A program made the position numbers and the translations under genes. Under the pieces are notes generated by a model. It was not told where the DNA came from. It was given only the letters and a program-made list of their open reading frames with translations, and made no database searches. DNA of 32,745 nucleotides from an uncultured Clostridia bacterium (GTDB lineage Bacteria; Bacillota; Clostridia; Christensenellales; Borkfalkiaceae), in contig CALWAU010000036.1 of the NCBI GenBank assembly GCA_944375795.1, positions 1 to 32,745 on the forward strand, read 5' to 3'. Every line of letters starts with the position of its first letter. Positions within the stretch are counted from its first letter, which is position 1. Shown piece by piece: positions 1-6,886 of this stretch.

Positions 1-24
1 CTCTACCAACTGAGCTAATGGGCC
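1..24 (-). tRNA. 5' part of a tRNA gene cut by the window edge
   Basis: Read on the minus strand, these bases give an acceptor 5' strand followed by the conserved D-arm block TAGCTCAGTTGGTAGAG, typical of a tRNA 5' third. The anticodon lies outside the window, so identity cannot be read. Its place after His and Gln in the same leftward operon makes tRNA-Lys a plausible guess, because His-Gln-Lys clusters are common in Clostridia. That is inference only. Confidence 0.8.
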
Positions 25-48
25 TTGTTCGGCGGTGCCGGAAATGGC

Positions 49-120
49 TGGGGTGGCAAGATTTGAACTTACGAATGCCGGAATCAAAATCCGGTGCCTT
101 AACCACTTGGCGACACCCCA
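49..120 (-). tRNA. tRNA-Gln (UUG)
   Basis: A 72-nt cloverleaf on the minus strand. The acceptor strands TGGGGTG and the matching 3' CACCCCA pair, the anticodon loop carries TTG between GGAT and ATCC-like stem arms, and the T-loop has the GTTCAAATC block. No CCA is encoded. It is the fourth gene of the leftward tRNA operon, 11 bp from tRNA-His. Confidence 0.95.
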
Positions 121-131
121 ATAAAAAATGG

Positions 132-206
132 GGCGGGCGACAAGAATCGAACTTGCGACCTCCAGGGCCACAATCTGGCGCTCTAACCAACTGAGCTACA
201 CCCGCC
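132..206 (-). tRNA. tRNA-His (GUG)
   Basis: Cloverleaf on the minus strand with acceptor GCGGGTG pairing with CGCCCGC, D-arm TAGCTCAGTTGG, anticodon loop containing GTG, and T-loop GTTCGATTC. An extra G precedes the acceptor stem at the 5' end (G-1), opposite a C discriminator, as expected for bacterial tRNA-His. No CCA is encoded. It lies 5 bp from the tRNA-Arg gene, so both are processed from one transcript. Confidence 0.95.
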
Positions 207-211
207 GTATT

Positions 212-288
212 TGGTGCGCCTGAAGAGATTCGAACCCCTGACACACGGCTTAGAAGGCCGTTGCTCTATCCAACTGAGCTACAGGCGC
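212..288 (-). tRNA. tRNA-Arg (UCU)
   Basis: Cloverleaf on the minus strand with acceptor GCGCCTG/CAGGCGC, D-arm TAGCTCAGTTGGATAGAG, anticodon loop CTTCTAA (anticodon TCT) and T-loop GTTCGAATC. The 3' CCA is encoded (212-214), unlike the Gln and His genes of the same operon. It decodes AGA/AGG codons. Confidence 0.95.
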
Positions 289-312
289 ATGTCTTGACAA
301 CTTCGCCTGAAA

Positions 313-343
313 CTCGGCGCAAAACGAAACATTTCGCGCCGAG
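313..343 (-). other. hairpin between tRNA-Gly and tRNA-Arg
   Basis: An 8-bp perfect inverted repeat (CTCGGCGC and GCGCCGAG) separated by 15 bases sits in the 70-bp spacer between the first two tRNA genes of the operon. On the minus strand it is followed by only three T residues, so it is a poor terminator. It may be a processing or attenuation structure. No gene is seen in this spacer. Confidence 0.45.
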
Positions 344-358
344 CTTCTTTGAAGTCAG

Positions 359-432
<74 letters not shown>

Positions 433-469
433 ACGCTCATGTTCGGTATCGTATCAACAACGCCTGTAT

Positions 470-498
470 ATAATAGCACTAATCGGATAAATTGTCAA
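470..498 (-). promoter_or_regulatory. sigma-A promoter of the tRNA operon
   Basis: On the minus strand a perfect -35 TTGACA (493-498) is separated by exactly 17 bp from the -10 TATTAT (470-475). Transcription would start near 463 and run into tRNA-Gly and then the rest of the cluster. The strength of the match fits a stable-RNA promoter. The AT-rich stretch 499-640 around it holds no gene that I can support. Confidence 0.85.
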
Positions 499-645
499 TT
501 CTTTTTCACTCTTTTTTCCAAATTTCCGATAAAAAAATTTCCGTTTTTCGGGGACTATCGAAACGCTCAGAAAATGTTAAAATTTTACTCAAAGTCTGTA
601 AAAAGTCCGATTCCGGCAATTTGTTTCCCCAAAATTCGGGAAATA

Positions 646-654
646 TGATATAAT
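646..654 (+). promoter_or_regulatory. extended -10 promoter of the HAD gene
   Basis: TATAAT at 649-654 is preceded by TG with one intervening base, the extended -10 signature. No good -35 hexamer lies 16-18 bp upstream, which extended -10 promoters tolerate. The start would fall near 661, about 26 nt before the ATG, leaving room for the GGAGGAGG ribosome binding site. Confidence 0.65.
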
Positions 655-686
655 GGAAAAGAGAGAAAACGGAACGGAGGAGGCAG

Positions 687-1511
687 ATGAAAACAGTTTT
701 CGTATCCGATTTGGACGGGACCCTCATCACCCGCAACGAACGCCTGTCCGATTACAGCCTTTCCGTGCTCAACGGGCTCATAGAGAGGGGGCTGCCCTTC
801 ACCTATGCCACGGCGCGGTCGCTCTCCTCGGCCGAGCGGTCGGTCGGCGGACTCAGGCATACGCTGCCCGTCATCGTGTATAACGGAGCTCTCATCATCC
901 GGCCCGCGACGGGAGAAGTCCTGCATTTTCTGTCTTTTTCGGGCGCCGAGAAGGCGCGGCTGGTGGAAAAACTTGCCTCTTTCGGGGTCTCTCCCGTTGT
1001 GCACGCGCGCGAAAACGGGGAGGATAAAATTTTCTGGCGGGAGGGCAGCGAATCGCCGGGGCAGGCCCGCTATCTTGCCCGCCGTATGCAGGACAGGCGC
1101 CTGACGCCCGTGCGCTTTCCGGAGGAGCTCTGCCGCGGGGAGTCCTGCTTTTTCGCCTGCAACGGCGAGTATGCGTCGATGAAGCGCATTCATGACGAGT
1201 TGGAGAGCGAGGGCGTTTACTGCCGCATTTATCCCGAGGCGTATCGGGAGGACTATTGGCTGGAGATCCTGCCCCGCGGCGCGACCAAGGCGGAGGCGGT
1301 GGTGCGGTTGAAACGCCTGCTCGGGTTCGAGCGCGCGGTCTGTTTCGGCGATTCCGCCAACGACTCGGAGATGTTCGACGTCTGCGACGAAAAATATGCC
1401 GTGCGCAACGCGGATGAATGGCTGAAAAGCAAGGCCACGGGGATCATCGGCTACTGCGAGGAGGACGGGGTGGCCAAATGGCTTGCGGAAAACGCGTTCA
1501 AAGAGGAATAG
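687..1511 (+). CDS. Cof-type HAD-IIB family sugar-phosphatase-like hydrolase
   Basis: A 274-aa cytosolic phosphatase of the haloacid dehalogenase superfamily, Cof/IIB branch. Members dephosphorylate sugar phosphates, nucleotides or similar small molecules; the substrate cannot be read here. Motif I is DLDGT with nucleophile D8 and acid D10. Motif II is the Thr in ATAR (residues 41-44), motif III the Lys in GATK (K201), and motif IV GDSAND with D222 and D226. The cap domain lies between about 80 and 190, as in type IIB. Length is normal for the family. The ATG follows a GGAGGAGG Shine-Dalgarno at 5-nt spacing. The gene stands alone between the tRNA operon and a convergent small membrane-protein gene. 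Confidence 0.93.
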   Translation: MKTVFVSDLDGTLITRNERLSDYSLSVLNGLIERGLPFTYATARSLSSAERSVGGLRHTLPVIVYNGALIIRPATGEVLHFLSFSGAEKARLVEKLASFGVSPVVHARENGEDKIFWREGSESPGQARYLARRMQDRRLTPVRFPEELCRGESCFFACNGEYASMKRIHDELESEGVYCRIYPEAYREDYWLEILPRGATKAEAVVRLKRLLGFERAVCFGDSANDSEMFDVCDEKYAVRNADEWLKSKATGIIGYCEEDGVAKWLAENAFKEE

Positions 1512-1586
1512 AAAACGAAAAAAGAGGGGGCATGTCCGCGTTCAATCCCCTTCGCGCCCGCTCGCTTCGCGCGTCGAGACGGAGTT

Positions 1587-1886
1587 TCAGGCGACGAAAA
1601 AGGTAGCGCCCGAGCGGAAGGCGACCACCCACAGCCAGACGTTGAGAACGCCCAGAACGGGCATGAGCAGCATCAGAAACAGGCTTTTCAGCCGATATCT
1701 GAACACGAACATGCATACATAGATCGTGATGGCGCCGCCGAGGAAGGCGGTGAGAAAGAGTCGCCCGTCCGAAGCTTTGTTCGGCGCGTCGTCCGCGTAG
1801 TCGTCTTTGAGCCCCTTGACGAGCAGGAAGGCATAAAAATTTACCGCGAGGATGTAGGCGATGAAAAAAAGATAGAGAATGAGCAT
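1587..1886 (-). CDS. DUF1294-like small membrane protein
   Basis: A 99-aa protein with three hydrophobic segments (about 1-22, 43-62 and 68-90). The block around residues 42-70, with the pattern R-LFL--FLGG----Y--MF-FRYRLKS, resembles the core of DUF1294 membrane proteins, where GG, a Met and an FR-K motif are conserved. Function of the family is unknown. The ATG lies inside a palindrome and has no Shine-Dalgarno. A weak -10-like CATACT ends six bases before it, so it may be leaderless, but the -35 is poor. It is divergent from purH (57 bp between starts) and convergent with the HAD gene. Confidence 0.72.
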   Translation of the reverse strand: MLILYLFFIAYILAVNFYAFLLVKGLKDDYADDAPNKASDGRLFLTAFLGGAITIYVCMFVFRYRLKSLFLMLLMPVLGVLNVWLWVVAFRSGATFFVA

Positions 1887-1907
1887 ACTGTCAGTATGCG
1901 CTTTTTT
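1883..1907 (+). terminator. palindrome with T-run between DUF1294 and purH starts
   Basis: A perfect palindrome, GCATACTG-T-CAGTATGC (1883-1899), is followed on the plus strand by CTTTTTT (1901-1907). As RNA it would form a 6-bp stem with a 5-nt loop and a U-run, an intrinsic-terminator shape. It lies only 36 bp before the purH start codon, so it cannot precede a separate purH promoter. It is either an attenuator in the purH leader, the terminator of upstream rightward transcription, or an operator shared by the divergent genes. Confidence 0.45.
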
Positions 1908-1942
1908 CGGAAAAATAAAAAGTTACAGGAGTATACAGAACT

Positions 1943-3481
1943 ATGAAAAAGAGAGCTTTGGTCAGCGTTTCGGACAAGACGGGCATCGTCGATTTCTGCC
2001 GCAGGCTTGCGGCGTGCGGTTTCGAGATCGTCTCCACGGGCGGAACCGCGAAAACGTTGCAGGAGGCGGGGCTTTCCGTCGTGGGCATCAGCGAGATCAC
2101 GGGGTTTCCCGAATGCCTGGACGGGCGGGTGAAAACGCTGCATCCCGCGGTGCACGCGGGGCTGCTCGCGATGCGTTCCAATCCCGAGCATATGGCGCAG
2201 CTCGAGAAGCTGGGCATAAACACCATCGACGTCGTGGTCGTCAATCTGTATCCCTTCAAGGCCACCGTTTCCAAGCCCGGCGTAAGCTTTGCGGACGCGG
2301 TGGAAAACATCGACATCGGCGGGCCCACGATGCTCCGCGCGGCGGCGAAGAATTATCAGGACGTGGCGGTGGTCGTCGACCCGAAGGACTACGAGCGGGT
2401 GCTTTCCGAGCTGGAGGGCGGGGGCATTGCTTTGGAGACGAAGAGATATCTGCAGTATAAAGTATTCGCGCATACGGCCGCGTACGACAGCATGATCTCC
2501 AACTATCTCGCGGCGCAGCTCGGCATCCGTTTCCCCGATACCGTCACTTTCTCCTACGAAAAGGCGCAGGATATGCGTTACGGGGAAAATCCCCATCAGG
2601 GAGCGTCCTATTACACCGAGGAGTTTGTGCGCGCCGGTTCTCTTTCCAAGGCGAAGCAGCTTTGGGGCAAGGAGCTCTCTTACAATAATATCAACGACGC
2701 CAACGGCGCCCTCGAGCTGGTCAAAGAATTTTCCGAGCCCTGCGTCGTCGCCAGCAAGCACGCCAATCCCTGCGGCGTGGGCGTCGGCAAGACCATTCAC
2801 GAAGCCTATGTCAAGGCCTACGAATCGGACCCCGTTTCCATATTCGGCGGCATCCTCGCCATCAACGGAATCGTGGACAAGGAGACGGCGGAGGAGATCC
2901 ACAAAATTTTTATCGAAATCGTGATCGCGGAAGGGTATACCGAGGAGGCGCTCGCAATCCTCGAAACGAAAAAGAACATCCGGCTTTTGGAGCTGCCCGA
3001 TATCCGCGCCCGTCGGGAAAGGGACGCGTACGACATGAAGAAGGTGTACGGCGGGCTGCTCGTCCAGGATTACGACGAGACGCTGTTTGACGAGAAGGAC
3101 GTGAAAGTGGTCACCAAGCGCGCGCCGACGGAGGCGGAAATGCGGGCCCTGCTCTTCAATTGGAAGGTGGTGAAATACACCAAGTCCAACGCGATCGTCA
3201 TCGGTCTGGAGGACAGAACGACGGGCATCGGCATGGGGCAGACCAACCGCATCTGGGCGGCGCAACAGGCGATCGCGCACGCGGGGGACAAGGCGAAGGG
3301 CTCGGTGATGGCCTCGGACGCCTTCTTCCCTTTCCCCGATTGCGTGGAGGAGTGCGTCAAGGCGGGCATCACGGCGATCATTCAGCCGGGCGGCAGCATC
3401 CGCGATCAGCTTTCCATAGACGCCTGCGACGAGGCGGGAATCGCGATGATTTTCGTGGGGCAGCGGCATTTCCGCCATTAA
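1943..3481 (+). CDS. purH: bifunctional AICAR formyltransferase / IMP cyclohydrolase PurH
   Basis: Catalyses the last two steps of de novo IMP synthesis: formylation of AICAR with 10-formyl-THF, then ring closure to IMP. The 512-aa length is normal. The N-terminal MGS-like cyclohydrolase domain (about 1-200) carries VSVSDKTG, STGGTA and DGRVKTLHP. The C-terminal AICARFT domain holds RYGENPHQ (212-219) and the catalytic SKHANPCGVG with K272 and H273, and ends in the family signature GQRHFRH. AGGAG lies 11 nt before the ATG. No other purine gene is in the window, so purH is separated from the rest of the pathway here. A membrane-protein gene follows 32 bp downstream on the same strand. Confidence 0.98.
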   Translation: MKKRALVSVSDKTGIVDFCRRLAACGFEIVSTGGTAKTLQEAGLSVVGISEITGFPECLDGRVKTLHPAVHAGLLAMRSNPEHMAQLEKLGINTIDVVVVNLYPFKATVSKPGVSFADAVENIDIGGPTMLRAAAKNYQDVAVVVDPKDYERVLSELEGGGIALETKRYLQYKVFAHTAAYDSMISNYLAAQLGIRFPDTVTFSYEKAQDMRYGENPHQGASYYTEEFVRAGSLSKAKQLWGKELSYNNINDANGALELVKEFSEPCVVASKHANPCGVGVGKTIHEAYVKAYESDPVSIFGGILAINGIVDKETAEEIHKIFIEIVIAEGYTEEALAILETKKNIRLLELPDIRARRERDAYDMKKVYGGLLVQDYDETLFDEKDVKVVTKRAPTEAEMRALLFNWKVVKYTKSNAIVIGLEDRTTGIGMGQTNRIWAAQQAIAHAGDKAKGSVMASDAFFPFPDCVEECVKAGITAIIQPGGSIRDQLSIDACDEAGIAMIFVGQRHFRH

Positions 3482-3513
3482 GGGCGGCGCTTTTCGGCGG
3501 GACGGATCTTTTT

Positions 3514-4308
3514 ATGCAGACCTTTCTGATACTCACTTTTTTGTTTGCCGTGGGCGCCGTCTGCGGCTGGGCCGTGGAGCTCGTGTTCCGTCGGCTCGCG
3601 CACGGGAAATGGGTGAATCCCGGTTTTCTGCACGGCCCTTATCTGCCTTTGTACGGCTTCGGGCTGGTGCTCCTCTATCTGATAGCGCAAATCCCGCTCG
3701 GCGGCGTGGGGGCGGCATGGCTGCAAGCGGTCGTGCGCCTCGTCATTATCTGCGCTTCGATGACGCTCATCGAATACCTGGCCGGCCTTATTTTCATAAA
3801 GGGCATGGGAATCAAGCTGTGGGACTATTCTTCCCGCCGCGGGAATATCCAAGGGATCATCTGTCCGCTGTTTTCCTTTTTGTGGACGCTGATCGGCGGG
3901 GGCTACGTCTTTTTGCTGCACCCCGCCGTATCGAGGGCGGTCGCCTGGTTTACGGGCAATCTCTATTATTCCTTTTTCGTGGGCGTGTTTTTCGGGCTGT
4001 TTATCTGGGATCTGGCGTCCACGCTCCGCCTGTCCGTCAAGCTCCGCAAATTTGCGAAGGAACACGACGTGATGGTCAGGTATGAGGAGCTCAAGCTGAT
4101 GATCAAAAACGCGCTAGATTCGATGAAACAGAAGAGCAGCTTTCTCAATCCTTTCCGGGCCTCGGCGGAGACCGTCCGCGCCACGCTCGCCCGCTATGTG
4201 GAAAATTTCCGCAACGGGGAATATTCGTTCGGGCGGCGGAAAAAGAAAGAAAAGAAGCCCGGGAAAAACGGGGACGGAAAAGGGGAGGACGGCAAAGAGG
4301 AAGATTGA
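3514..4308 (+). CDS. CmpB-like (PF06541) polytopic membrane protein
   Basis: A 264-aa integral membrane protein. Five or so hydrophobic spans occupy residues 1-165: roughly 3-24, 45-64, 72-98, 115-136 and 145-167. A charged cytoplasmic tail with a Lys/Glu/Gly-rich end follows. Conserved features of the 'putative ABC transporter permease' family CmpB are visible: GW--E--FRR near 18-27, N-GFL-GPYLPLYG (35-48), EYL-G (87-91) and WDYS (103-106). The transporter label is historical and no function is established. An open frame extends upstream inside purH, but ATG 3514 is chosen because the hydrophobic N-terminus begins there, 32 bp after the purH stop. It is probably co-transcribed with purH. Confidence 0.85.
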   Translation: MQTFLILTFLFAVGAVCGWAVELVFRRLAHGKWVNPGFLHGPYLPLYGFGLVLLYLIAQIPLGGVGAAWLQAVVRLVIICASMTLIEYLAGLIFIKGMGIKLWDYSSRRGNIQGIICPLFSFLWTLIGGGYVFLLHPAVSRAVAWFTGNLYYSFFVGVFFGLFIWDLASTLRLSVKLRKFAKEHDVMVRYEELKLMIKNALDSMKQKSSFLNPFRASAETVRATLARYVENFRNGEYSFGRRKKKEKKPGKNGDGKGEDGKEED

Positions 4309-4334
4309 TTCGGGCGCGGTTTTCGGGACACGAC

Positions 4335-4362
4335 AAAAACGCCGGCCGCAATGCGGTCGGCG
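4335..4362 (-). terminator. intrinsic terminator for the TSCPD/DUF4364 operon
   Basis: On the minus strand a 10-bp stem (CGCCGACCGC and GCGGCCGGCG, one G-T pair) with a 3-nt loop is followed directly by TTTTT. It lies 17 bp after the TSCPD stop codon. Confidence 0.88.
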
Positions 4363-4378
4363 AACGGCCCGAAAAATT

Positions 4379-4678
4379 TCAGGCTTCCGTCTTGGCGGCT
4401 TCGGCAGCCTTTTTCGCTTCCTCCTCGGCGGCTTTTTCCGCCTTATACTCGGTGATGGCCTTGGAGAGCTGGTCGGGGCACGAAGTGCCGTTGCGGCAGC
4501 GGATGCCCTTCAGAAGCGATTCGATATCGTCGATATTTTTGCCCTCGACGAGGCGGGCGATTCCCTGTAAATTGCCGCCGCAGCCGCCGATAAAGCGCAC
4601 GCCTCTCAGCTTGTTTTCGGCGTCTACGTCGAAGAGGATCTGTCTCGAACAGGTCCCTTTTGTGGAATAAGTAAACAT
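4379..4678 (-). CDS. TSCPD domain protein (TIGR03905-like)
   Basis: A 99-aa protein of a small conserved Clostridia family of unknown function, also found as the C-terminal domain of some adenosylcobalamin-dependent ribonucleotide reductases. The hallmark TSCPD is at residues 65-69. Four cysteines (C10, C33 in GGCGGN, C61, C67) suggest a metal site; that is inference. The last 25 residues form an Ala/Glu/Lys-rich helix that is not part of the domain. It lies 33 bp downstream of the DUF4364 gene and ends in a strong terminator, so the two form an operon. Confidence 0.88.
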   Translation of the reverse strand: MFTYSTKGTCSRQILFDVDAENKLRGVRFIGGCGGNLQGIARLVEGKNIDDIESLLKGIRCRNGTSCPDQLSKAITEYKAEKAAEEEAKKAAEAAKTEA

Positions 4679-4711
4679 GATAAAAAAACCTCGTTACAGT
4701 GTCACAGTGTC

Positions 4712-5236
4712 TCAGTCCACCAAAGTTTCGTAAATGGCGGAGTAGAGATCGGAAGCCTTGCTTTCCCAGTTTTTGTAGATGTTCTGCGCCGTCTTTTTGT
4801 CCGGCACGACGAATTTCAGTTCCAGCATGGGCTGCACGGGCGCGATGATTTTCAGAAAGACGGTATAGGTGCCGTCCTTGTTCTGATAGTAATCGGCCTT
4901 ACATTCCTGGCGGTTGCGGAGCTTGCCGCTGTTCTTTTTGACGAACGCGGAAATTTCGTCGCGGATGCTCTTGGGAATGTTGATATAGAAGTTGCTGAGG
5001 CTTTCCCTTCCGTCCGCGGTGATGCTGTACAGCGGTTCCTCGTCGGAGGAAAGGCGGCAGATGAATCCGTCCTCCAGCAGCTTGGGCAGAAGCTCCATGC
5101 AGTCCATGTAGTTCAGCCAATTGTTGCTGGTGGCGCACATTTCGACGATCGTGCGCTCGGAAAGGGCGCTTTCCATCTTATCGAAAACGAAGAGAATAAT
5201 TAACTTGTTTACGGATGTTTCGCCCTGTATCTGCAT
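4712..5236 (-). CDS. DUF4364 family winged-helix-like protein
   Basis: A 174-aa protein matching the Firmicutes DUF4364 family: N-terminal helix-turn-helix-like region with KLIILFVFDKM, NNWLNYMDC and YSITADGR, and a C-terminal half of predicted strands. The N-terminal part looks like a PadR/winged-helix fold, so DNA binding is possible, but no role is established. The open frame can begin at a GTG at 5248. I prefer ATG 5236 because a GAGGAG Shine-Dalgarno abuts the GTG and sits 11 nt before the ATG. First gene of the operon with the TSCPD protein. No promoter is evident in the 94-bp gap, so it may depend on readthrough from the HPr-like gene. Confidence 0.85.
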   Translation of the reverse strand: MQIQGETSVNKLIILFVFDKMESALSERTIVEMCATSNNWLNYMDCMELLPKLLEDGFICRLSSDEEPLYSITADGRESLSNFYINIPKSIRDEISAFVKKNSGKLRNRQECKADYYQNKDGTYTVFLKIIAPVQPMLELKFVVPDKKTAQNIYKNWESKASDLYSAIYETLVD

Positions 5237-5263
5237 TGGTAAAAGCACTCCTCAAGCGGTCGG

Positions 5264-5290
5264 AAAAAAGACCGAATTGTCTTTTCGGTC
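5264..5290 (-). terminator. intrinsic terminator of the HPr-like gene
   Basis: On the minus strand GACCGAA and TTCGGTC pair around a 7-nt loop and are followed by TTTTTT. It lies 41 bp past the HPr-like stop and just upstream of the DUF4364 ribosome binding site, so it may give partial termination into that operon. Confidence 0.78.
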
Positions 5291-5330
5291 GAGAAAAGCC
5301 GAGGCAAAAAGCGGCGCCGCCTGAAATGTC

Positions 5331-5558
5331 TCAGGCGGAGAACTTCTTCAGCTTTTCAAGCAGATCCGCGCAGTCGTCGGAATAAATTTCCACGGTCAGA
5401 GGCTGGGACAGGTCGAGGGAGAAGATACCGAGGATGGACTTCGCGTCCACGACGTATTTTCCGCTCTTGAGCAGGATCTCGTAAGGGCAGTCCTGCGTAA
5501 TGGAAACGAACTCCTTGACCTTCTGAGCCATTTCGAGGGAGATTTTAACGGATTTCAT
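5331..5558 (-). CDS. HPr-like protein lacking the active-site histidine
   Basis: A 75-aa protein with the HPr fold signature. The block VVDAKSILGIFSLDLSQP (36-53) aligns with the HPr segment around regulatory Ser46, here S41. The N-terminal loop that carries GIHARP in true HPr is replaced by ISLEMAQKVKEF, so the phosphoryl-accepting His15 is missing. It cannot act as a classical PTS phosphocarrier. Such short His-less HPr relatives are common in Clostridia and are usually annotated as HPr family proteins. GGAGG lies 10 nt before the ATG, and a good promoter and a terminator frame it as a single-gene unit. Confidence 0.85.
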   Translation of the reverse strand: MKSVKISLEMAQKVKEFVSITQDCPYEILLKSGKYVVDAKSILGIFSLDLSQPLTVEIYSDDCADLLEKLKKFSA

Positions 5559-5589
5559 AAGAAGTTACCTCCGAGTTTCAGTTGCCTAT

Positions 5590-5618
5590 ATTATACATAA
5601 AATCGCGTCCGAAATCAA
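5590..5618 (-). promoter_or_regulatory. sigma-A promoter of the HPr-like gene
   Basis: On the minus strand TTGATT (5613-5618) and a perfect TATAAT (5590-5595) are 17 bp apart. Transcription would start near 5583, about 25 nt before the start codon. Confidence 0.85.
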
Positions 5619-5657
5619 GATATTTCGGGAAAGTTTATCAAATTATTTTTGATTTTG

Positions 5658-5666
5658 TGCTATCAT
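5658..5666 (+). promoter_or_regulatory. possible extended -10 promoter of the NUDIX gene
   Basis: TATCAT (5661-5666) is preceded by TG plus one base, an extended -10 shape, with no convincing -35. The start would lie near 5673, 80 nt before the NUDIX start codon. Confidence 0.35.
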
Positions 5667-5752
5667 GACAGGAAAGGCGGAAAAAGCTGTCAAAACTGTC
5701 CAACGGATATCTCCGCCCGGACGGCGGAATTTTGTAAAAGGAGAGGATAAAA

Positions 5753-6280
5753 ATGGACTTGACGGAAAGGACGGTCAACAAAAACTACGTGTATCGCGGG
5801 AAGATTCTTTCCGTGCGCTGCGACGACGCTCTGCGCCCCGACGGCAGGCCCTGCAAGCGGGAGCTCGTGGAACACCCCGGGGGAGCGTGCGTGCTGTACG
5901 CGGAGGCGGGAAAGCTGCTGTTCGTCCGGCAGTACCGCTATGCCTACGGGGAGGTCGTGCTGGAGATCCCCGCGGGCAAGCTCAATCCGGGGGAGGACCC
6001 CGCCGCGGCGGCGGCCAGGGAGCTGGAGGAAGAGACCGGCGTGAGGGCGGAGGGGCTTCGGCTGCTCTTTACGCTGTATCCTTCGCCGGGGTATACCGAT
6101 GAAAAGATATACATTTACCGCGCGACGGGCGGCAGGCGGGCCGCGGCGCATCCCGACGAGGGGGAGTTTGTCCGGACGGAATGGATCCCCGAGGAAAGGG
6201 TACGGGAAATGCTGGCTTCCGGAGAGTTGAGGGACGCCAAGACGATCGCCGCCGTGCAGGCGTATTTTCTGTCCGAATAA
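5753..6280 (+). CDS. NUDIX hydrolase, ADP-ribose pyrophosphatase type
   Basis: A 175-aa cytosolic NUDIX enzyme. The complete Nudix box runs from G75 to V97: G-x5-E-x7-REL-EEETGV, with the metal-binding glutamates E92-E94 present. The N-terminal strand region with GKILSVRCDDALRPDG and the VRQYRYA (58-64) block are characteristic of the ADP-ribose pyrophosphatase (NudF) branch, which hydrolyses ADP-ribose to AMP and ribose 5-phosphate. The substrate is inferred from the branch. GGAGAGG lies about 8 nt before the ATG. Stands alone between divergent and convergent neighbours. Confidence 0.94.
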   Translation: MDLTERTVNKNYVYRGKILSVRCDDALRPDGRPCKRELVEHPGGACVLYAEAGKLLFVRQYRYAYGEVVLEIPAGKLNPGEDPAAAAARELEEETGVRAEGLRLLFTLYPSPGYTDEKIYIYRATGGRRAAAHPDEGEFVRTEWIPEERVREMLASGELRDAKTIAAVQAYFLSE

Positions 6281-6309
6281 AATGGCACGGAGCCGGATGG
6301 CTCCGTGCC
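6276..6309 (-). terminator. intrinsic terminator for the small Cys-rich gene
   Basis: A perfect 11-bp stem (GGCACGGAGCC and GGCTCCGTGCC) with a 4-nt loop. On the minus strand it is followed by ATTTTATT; on the plus strand no T-run follows. It therefore best serves the leftward gene, though the stem may also stabilise the NUDIX mRNA 3' end. Confidence 0.7.
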
Positions 6310-6385
6310 GTCGCCGCGGGGACGAAAAGTTTTCCGCGCGCCGCGCGGGAGATGTACGTTTGCCCGTCTTTCGGGCGCGGGGTTC

Positions 6386-6586
6386 TCAGTTGCAGCCGCA
6401 TCCGCACGAAGGGGTGAAGATGGCGGAGAGCGTGCCGTTCTTGTACAGGCAGTAGAGGAGAGCGAGAATGATGGGCAGACCGCATCCGCTCAGAATGCCG
6501 TCGCTGAAGCACCCGTCTTTCGAGCCGAGGACCAAGAGAGCAATGAGAATCCAAAGGGTGGTGTTACCCTGTGTGCAGCAATTCAT
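6386..6586 (-). CDS. 66-aa Cys-rich hydrophobic protein, unknown
   Basis: A small protein that I do not recognise. It has two short hydrophobic stretches (about 10-21 and 35-47) and nine cysteines, including an N-terminal CC pair and a C-terminal CGCGCN tail. Support for it being real: AGGAGG lies 6 nt upstream of the ATG, a terminator lies downstream, and no other gene occupies the strand. The Cys tail could bind metal or form disulfides; no function is claimed. Confidence 0.72.
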   Translation of the reverse strand: MNCCTQGNTTLWILIALLVLGSKDGCFSDGILSGCGLPIILALLYCLYKNGTLSAIFTPSCGCGCN

Positions 6587-6724
6587 ATAAAAACCTCCTG
6601 TGTTTTCACCGCAGGGGATATGTAGATCGAATCCGAAACGGGTTGAAATGCCTGCGGTTTTGTCTTTCTATTACATAGTATTGCGGGACGGGAAAAAATG
6701 TTCCGCTTTCTCCCGTTCATTTTG

Positions 6725-6753
6725 TTGCCAGAAAGGGAAAAATGCGCTATAAT
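6725..6753 (+). promoter_or_regulatory. sigma-A promoter of the ECF-S/coaX operon
   Basis: TTGCCA (6725-6730), a 17-bp spacer and a perfect TATAAT (6748-6753). Transcription would start near 6760 and give a leader of about 127 nt before the ECF S-component start codon, long enough for a regulatory structure. Confidence 0.85.
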
Positions 6754-6781
6754 AATGTACATATCCCGATTATCCAATCGA

Positions 6782-6798
6782 ATATCCGCGGCGGATAT
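6782..6798 (+). promoter_or_regulatory. palindrome in the ECF-S leader
   Basis: ATATCCGC-G-GCGGATAT is a perfect 8-bp palindrome 22 bp downstream of the predicted start. It could be an operator for a dimeric repressor or an RNA stem. The leader does not show the conserved cores of TPP, THF or FMN riboswitches, so no riboswitch is called. Confidence 0.4.
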
Positions 6799-6886
6799 GC
6801 CTTCGGGCGGTCCGACCGTTCAAGCGGATAAATACATTTTTTTCTGCGGGTATCCTTCGGTCGTGGAGGAACCCGATGGAGGTCTT

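Noticed and set aside
1841..3478. 545-codon frame antisense to purH
   Set aside because: Mirror of a highly conserved gene in GC-rich DNA; no ribosome binding site and low-complexity His/Arg/Asp composition.
6760..6886. TPP, THF or FMN riboswitch in the ECF-S leader
   Set aside because: Conserved cores of these classes are not visible; only a palindrome is.
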